Position numbers and translations under genes: made by a program. The notes under the pieces are model-generated. The model saw nothing but the letters and a program-made list of their open reading frames with translations, made no database searches and was not told the origin of the DNA. This document shows, in pieces, positions 61,106 through 64,000 of a stretch of DNA of 64,000 bases. The DNA comes from a virus. The DNA is taken from IMG/VR virus record IMGVR_UViG_3300043137_000362, positions 1-64,000 of that record. One strand, 5' to 3'. The stretch's first letter is position 1; the number at the start of each line of letters is the position of its first letter.

Positions 61106-61942
61106 TTAAGGATATAAAATTGGTTGTATTAAACGAAGTTCCACCAAAGAATCGTATATATCTTTTATATTTCCTCCAATTTGTTTATGTCGTTCAACTA
61201 CTAATCTGACACACTCCACTTTATTCATATTGGTAAATTTATCAGAACCTTGCCAATGGTAATATGAGTTTTTAGTATTAACTCGTATTTCATCATATCC
61301 TAATGAATAATATGAAACAATTCGTTGTAATAAATGTTCACATAAAAAATGTGAAATTAACGAATTACCAACTGCTAATTCTGAATTTAATTTTGTTATA
61401 TAATCTTCATTTTTCAAATACCATTCTCGTAAAGTTTCATATGATTTGATAAAATATTGTAATACTCCATTATTAGATTTCCAATGTATTAAGTTAGTTG
61501 AAAAACTTTTGGTTTGAGTATTATCCCATTCAGGTATTAATTGAGATATTCCTAACTTATTTACAATATCATATGATTCTTTTATATAACCATCATTTGG
61601 TAAATTTACTATTTCATCAAATGAAACAAAAGTTGATTGATTTTTATTAAATTCTAATTTTGAATGTAAAAATACATCACCATCAATTGTAATATAATCA
61701 TCACTTCTAGTTTTCCAAATATAAATTTTAGTATCATCAAATAAACGATAATCTAAATTATCTATATTATAAGTTTCATCTACATAATCACCCAATCTAT
61801 CAACAGCATCAGTTGAACCATATAATATAGTTTCATACCCCAATTCTTTAGCCATATGAATTGATAAATAAAACATATCATAGATATATGGACTATGTGG
61901 CACTTCTGGCATTCTATTTGCCAAACTCCAAATTAATTTCAT
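61106..61942 (-). CDS. Glycosyltransferase-like protein (DUF6734-like)
   Basis: This 278-residue protein opens with KLIWSLANRMPEVPHSPYIY, then LSIHMAKELGYETILYGS and a metal-site-like DDYITIDGDVFLHSKLEF with the D-G-D motif. The order resembles sugar-transferase-like proteins of Bacteroidota and their phages. The C-terminal helix-rich part (ELAVGNSLISHFLCEHLLQ) may bind an acceptor. It is set among tail genes, well outside the main glycan island. Family placement is tentative. Confidence 0.6.
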   Translation of the reverse strand: MKLIWSLANRMPEVPHSPYIYDMFYLSIHMAKELGYETILYGSTDAVDRLGDYVDETYNIDNLDYRLFDDTKIYIWKTRSDDYITIDGDVFLHSKLEFNKNQSTFVSFDEIVNLPNDGYIKESYDIVNKLGISQLIPEWDNTQTKSFSTNLIHWKSNNGVLQYFIKSYETLREWYLKNEDYITKLNSELAVGNSLISHFLCEHLLQRIVSYYSLGYDEIRVNTKNSYYHWQGSDKFTNMNKVECVRLVVERHKQIGGNIKDIYDSLVELRLIQPILYP

Positions 61943-61954
61943 ATAACAATATTA

Positions 61955-63310
61955 TTAACGTAGATATTCTGTGTTGTTATTTATATTACCTGAATATGAT
62001 GGTATATAAGGGTCACCCGCACCACCCGTTTTAGGTGTAGGTGGTTCTGGTACAACTGCAGGAATTATTGGTGTTGGAACTACGGGAGTTGACGGAACAT
62101 CATAATATGGGTAACCACCTATATCATATTTAATTGTAGGTGGAGGTGTGATTTCCGGCTGAGTCACTATTATAGTTTTAGGATTTTCCTTAATTGGTTG
62201 AATTGGTTTATCTTCTGCAGGTGTTGGTGCTGTAAAAATACAACTACCATCATCCTCTTTTGCAAGTGGATTGTAATTTAATGCATTTGGATTCATACAA
62301 CCTCTAACAACTGATTGACGATTATCTAACACATTACTTTGATATTTATTACCCGATTGAATTGTTTTCAAAATTTGGGTAGTTTTATCTAATGTTTCTT
62401 GTTCTTCTTTAGTTAAAATATTTTCCTCTTGAATATTTCGTTGAGGTAAGAATTTATCAATTATTTTTATTAATATTGAACCAATTGTTTCTTTAATTTT
62501 TTCAACTGAAAGTTCTATTGGAATTGTAGTGGAAAGTGGTTTACCATAATCTAATGATGATATATCCCAATTTCGGTTTTCAATATAGTATTGAGTTGCT
62601 TCAATTAGAGTTTCTCTAATTTGATTCATAAACAATTCAAAATCTTGTATCTTAAATTCTTTCTGAATTAACTTAACGTAATTATCACCACTAGCAACCG
62701 TTCCATTCAATATTAAAAAGTTTTTTAATACATCTTCGATTTTAATTGCTTCAATCATTGGTTTTACAAAATAAATCGTATCATCTCTGAATTGTCCCTC
62801 TTTTAAAAGAACATCTAATCTAAGTTGTAAATCTTCTAAAACTTCTTCGTTATTATCTTCCAATGGTAAGACACGAATTTCAGTACGAGATGGTGAAATT
62901 TCATGTATCCAAAGTTTATCTTTATCAATAACTTCAGAACCAACTCGTCTGTTTAATAAATTAATTTGAGTTTTAAAAATACCATTTGAGTATCCCGCTT
63001 CGGTTACTAATTTTTCAATATCAATAATATACTCATCTGCACCATTCATTCTTTGTCTAGATTTAGTATTCGTAATTAAAAAGTATTTACGAATATTTTC
63101 ACTATTCAATGGAATGTATTTTACCATTAATCCACTATCACCTTGTGGTAATTGATTATCATTAATATCGTAGATTATGAATTCAATCAAATCAGCAGAA
63201 CCCATACCAAAATAAGCCTTACCAACTTCACGTTCGAAAATAGCTCTATCCTTTGGGTCTACCTTATATCCCTTTTTTTCAATTACCTCTTTGAATCCTT
63301 TTATTGCCAT
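61955..63310 (-). CDS. Tail structural protein with a GCMNPNALNYNP calcium-type motif
   Basis: This 451-residue protein has an N-terminal domain (about 1-150; YFGMGSADLIEFIIYDINDN and GDSGLMVKYIPLNSENI), a helical middle (about 150-320), and a short cysteine-bounded unit at 337-357: RGCMNPNALNYNP followed by a DDGSC end. That unit is a known repeat of surface proteins in Bacteroidota, probably metal-binding. The C-terminal 95 residues are Pro-rich (PTPAEDKPIQPIKENP, TPKTGGAGDPYIPS). It overlaps the upstream gene by ten bases. Probably part of the baseplate or tail tip; function unknown. Confidence 0.7.
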   Translation of the reverse strand: MAIKGFKEVIEKKGYKVDPKDRAIFEREVGKAYFGMGSADLIEFIIYDINDNQLPQGDSGLMVKYIPLNSENIRKYFLITNTKSRQRMNGADEYIIDIEKLVTEAGYSNGIFKTQINLLNRRVGSEVIDKDKLWIHEISPSRTEIRVLPLEDNNEEVLEDLQLRLDVLLKEGQFRDDTIYFVKPMIEAIKIEDVLKNFLILNGTVASGDNYVKLIQKEFKIQDFELFMNQIRETLIEATQYYIENRNWDISSLDYGKPLSTTIPIELSVEKIKETIGSILIKIIDKFLPQRNIQEENILTKEEQETLDKTTQILKTIQSGNKYQSNVLDNRQSVVRGCMNPNALNYNPLAKEDDGSCIFTAPTPAEDKPIQPIKENPKTIIVTQPEITPPPTIKYDIGGYPYYDVPSTPVVPTPIIPAVVPEPPTPKTGGAGDPYIPSYSGNINNNTEYLR

Positions 63311-64000
63311 ACTGCACCTACTTTATTAACGGTTGATTTATTTATGTAATAAATCATTTTACTGAATGATACTCCTACTTTATGTATAAGATTTCCATAT
63401 AAATTGTCAGTTTTCAATACACCCATTTCATATGCCATATGTTCTGACCAATGTTTGATAAAAGTATAATAGAATATTTTTGTTCCTGTTGGATTTTTTT
63501 TCATCCATTCAACCACTGGTGATGCCCACTGCCAATATCCTTGTAATATATTTTTATTGTTTTTATACATATGGTAGCCAAATCTTCTATCTGCTAAGAA
63601 TATATTTTCTGGCATCAATCCTTGATTATACATCTCTGTGCAAATTATAGTTCCCTTCTTAGGTGCCGGAGCTGCTGCACCTGCTGCTGCTGCACTTGCT
63701 GCTGCTAAGTTTGCTTGTGAAATTGCTTCACCTTGTGCTTTTGCTAATTGAATAAATGCATCATTTAATTGTTTATTCAAATCTATAATTTGATTATTAG
63801 CATCAGTCAATTGTGCTTGTGCTTGTTTTGTAAATTCAATGAACGATGATTTTTCTGCTAACAAACCTTGTAGTTGTGCTTCAGTTGAAACTCGTTCAAT
63901 ACCTTCTTTAACACCCTTAGATAATGCAGATTGATAATCCAAAATTGTTGCTGCATATTTGGTATTTGCAGTATCTCTTTCTGTTTCCGCACTTGCTCTT
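63301..64000 (-). CDS. Coiled-coil tail protein with conserved C-terminal domain (5' end cut by window)
   Basis: The frame stays open to the right edge of the window, so the true start lies outside it. The visible part reads TERDTANTKYAATILDYQS, then a coiled coil (AQLQGLLAEKSSFIEFTKQA, QLTDANNQIIDLNKQLND), an Ala-rich hinge (AAASAAAAGAAAPAP), and a domain of about 115 residues with ICTEMYNQGLMPENIFLADR, GYHMYKNNKNILQGYWQWA and a final tail. That domain recalls C-terminal modules of phage tail proteins but I cannot name it. Function unknown. Confidence 0.65.
   Translation of the reverse strand, partial: RASAETERDTANTKYAATILDYQSALSKGVKEGIERVSTEAQLQGLLAEKSSFIEFTKQAQAQLTDANNQIIDLNKQLNDAFIQLAKAQGEAISQANLAAASAAAAGAAAPAPKKGTIICTEMYNQGLMPENIFLADRRFGYHMYKNNKNILQGYWQWASPVVEWMKKNPTGTKIFYYTFIKHWSEHMAYEMGVLKTDNLYGNLIHKVGVSFSKMIYYINKSTVNKVGAVWQ

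Overview
The window is a continuous stretch of a large, AT-rich tailed-phage genome with T4-type head genes. Nearly every gene lies on the minus strand, so transcription runs from the right edge (64000) to the left edge (1). The order large terminase (gp17), portal (gp20), prohead protease (gp21), scaffold (gp22), major capsid protein (gp23) matches phage T4. No integrase, lysogeny repressor, tRNA or CRISPR array was seen. A Bacteroidota host, perhaps a flavobacterium, is suggested by BACON-like domains in a fibre protein, a GCMNPNALNYNP-type motif in a tail protein, a signal peptide ending in SFSQ, and the AT-rich composition. This is inference. A complication is that many head and tail genes have clear Shine-Dalgarno sequences, and the phage carries its own ribosomal protein bS21.

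Layout, right to left. 64000-52782: tail and baseplate structural proteins (coiled-coil protein, GCMNP-motif protein, PEGA protein, a 1552-residue baseplate-like protein, three smaller virion proteins), with a glycosyltransferase-like gene among them. 52771-46539: a cassette with a sulfotransferase, a GIY-YIG endonuclease, a DNA primase, a glycosyltransferase-like protein and a single-chain fusion of the gp47 and gp46 (Mre11 and Rad50) functions. 46388-46558: a small plus-strand ribbon-helix-helix regulator. 46303-38607: two fibre proteins, one ending in an S74 autoprocessing chaperone. 38527-20777: a glycan-synthesis island of about 17 genes, mostly overlapping end to end. 20730-1035: the head module, which also includes a spanin-like overlapping pair and bS21. 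853-56: a zinc-ribbon protein, followed by a terminator.

How the parts may work together. Four proteins of the head module begin with a ten-residue leader ending in L-x-E, and a fifth has an 18-residue version. This resembles the T4 capsid targeting sequence that gp21 cuts off. I infer a set of proteins packaged inside the head and injected with the DNA. It includes a 1566-residue protein with an NMN-adenylyltransferase-like domain at one end and a ligase-like nucleotidyltransferase at the other. The glycan island holds three NAD-dependent sugar epimerases, an RmlC-like epimerase, a very short two-subunit thiamine-diphosphate enzyme, a radical SAM enzyme, a methyltransferase, several glycosyltransferase-like proteins and lectin-like LamG domains. 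Two of the transferases are beta-1,4-galactosyltransferase-like enzymes with a LamG domain inserted inside the catalytic fold. The island may build a sugar decoration for the virion or the host surface.

A ten-base motif, TATATTTATA on the coding strand, recurs in most of the short gaps in front of minus-strand genes, usually 17-31 bases before the start codon. It is the best candidate for the phage late promoter. All functional statements come from reading motifs by eye. No database search was run.
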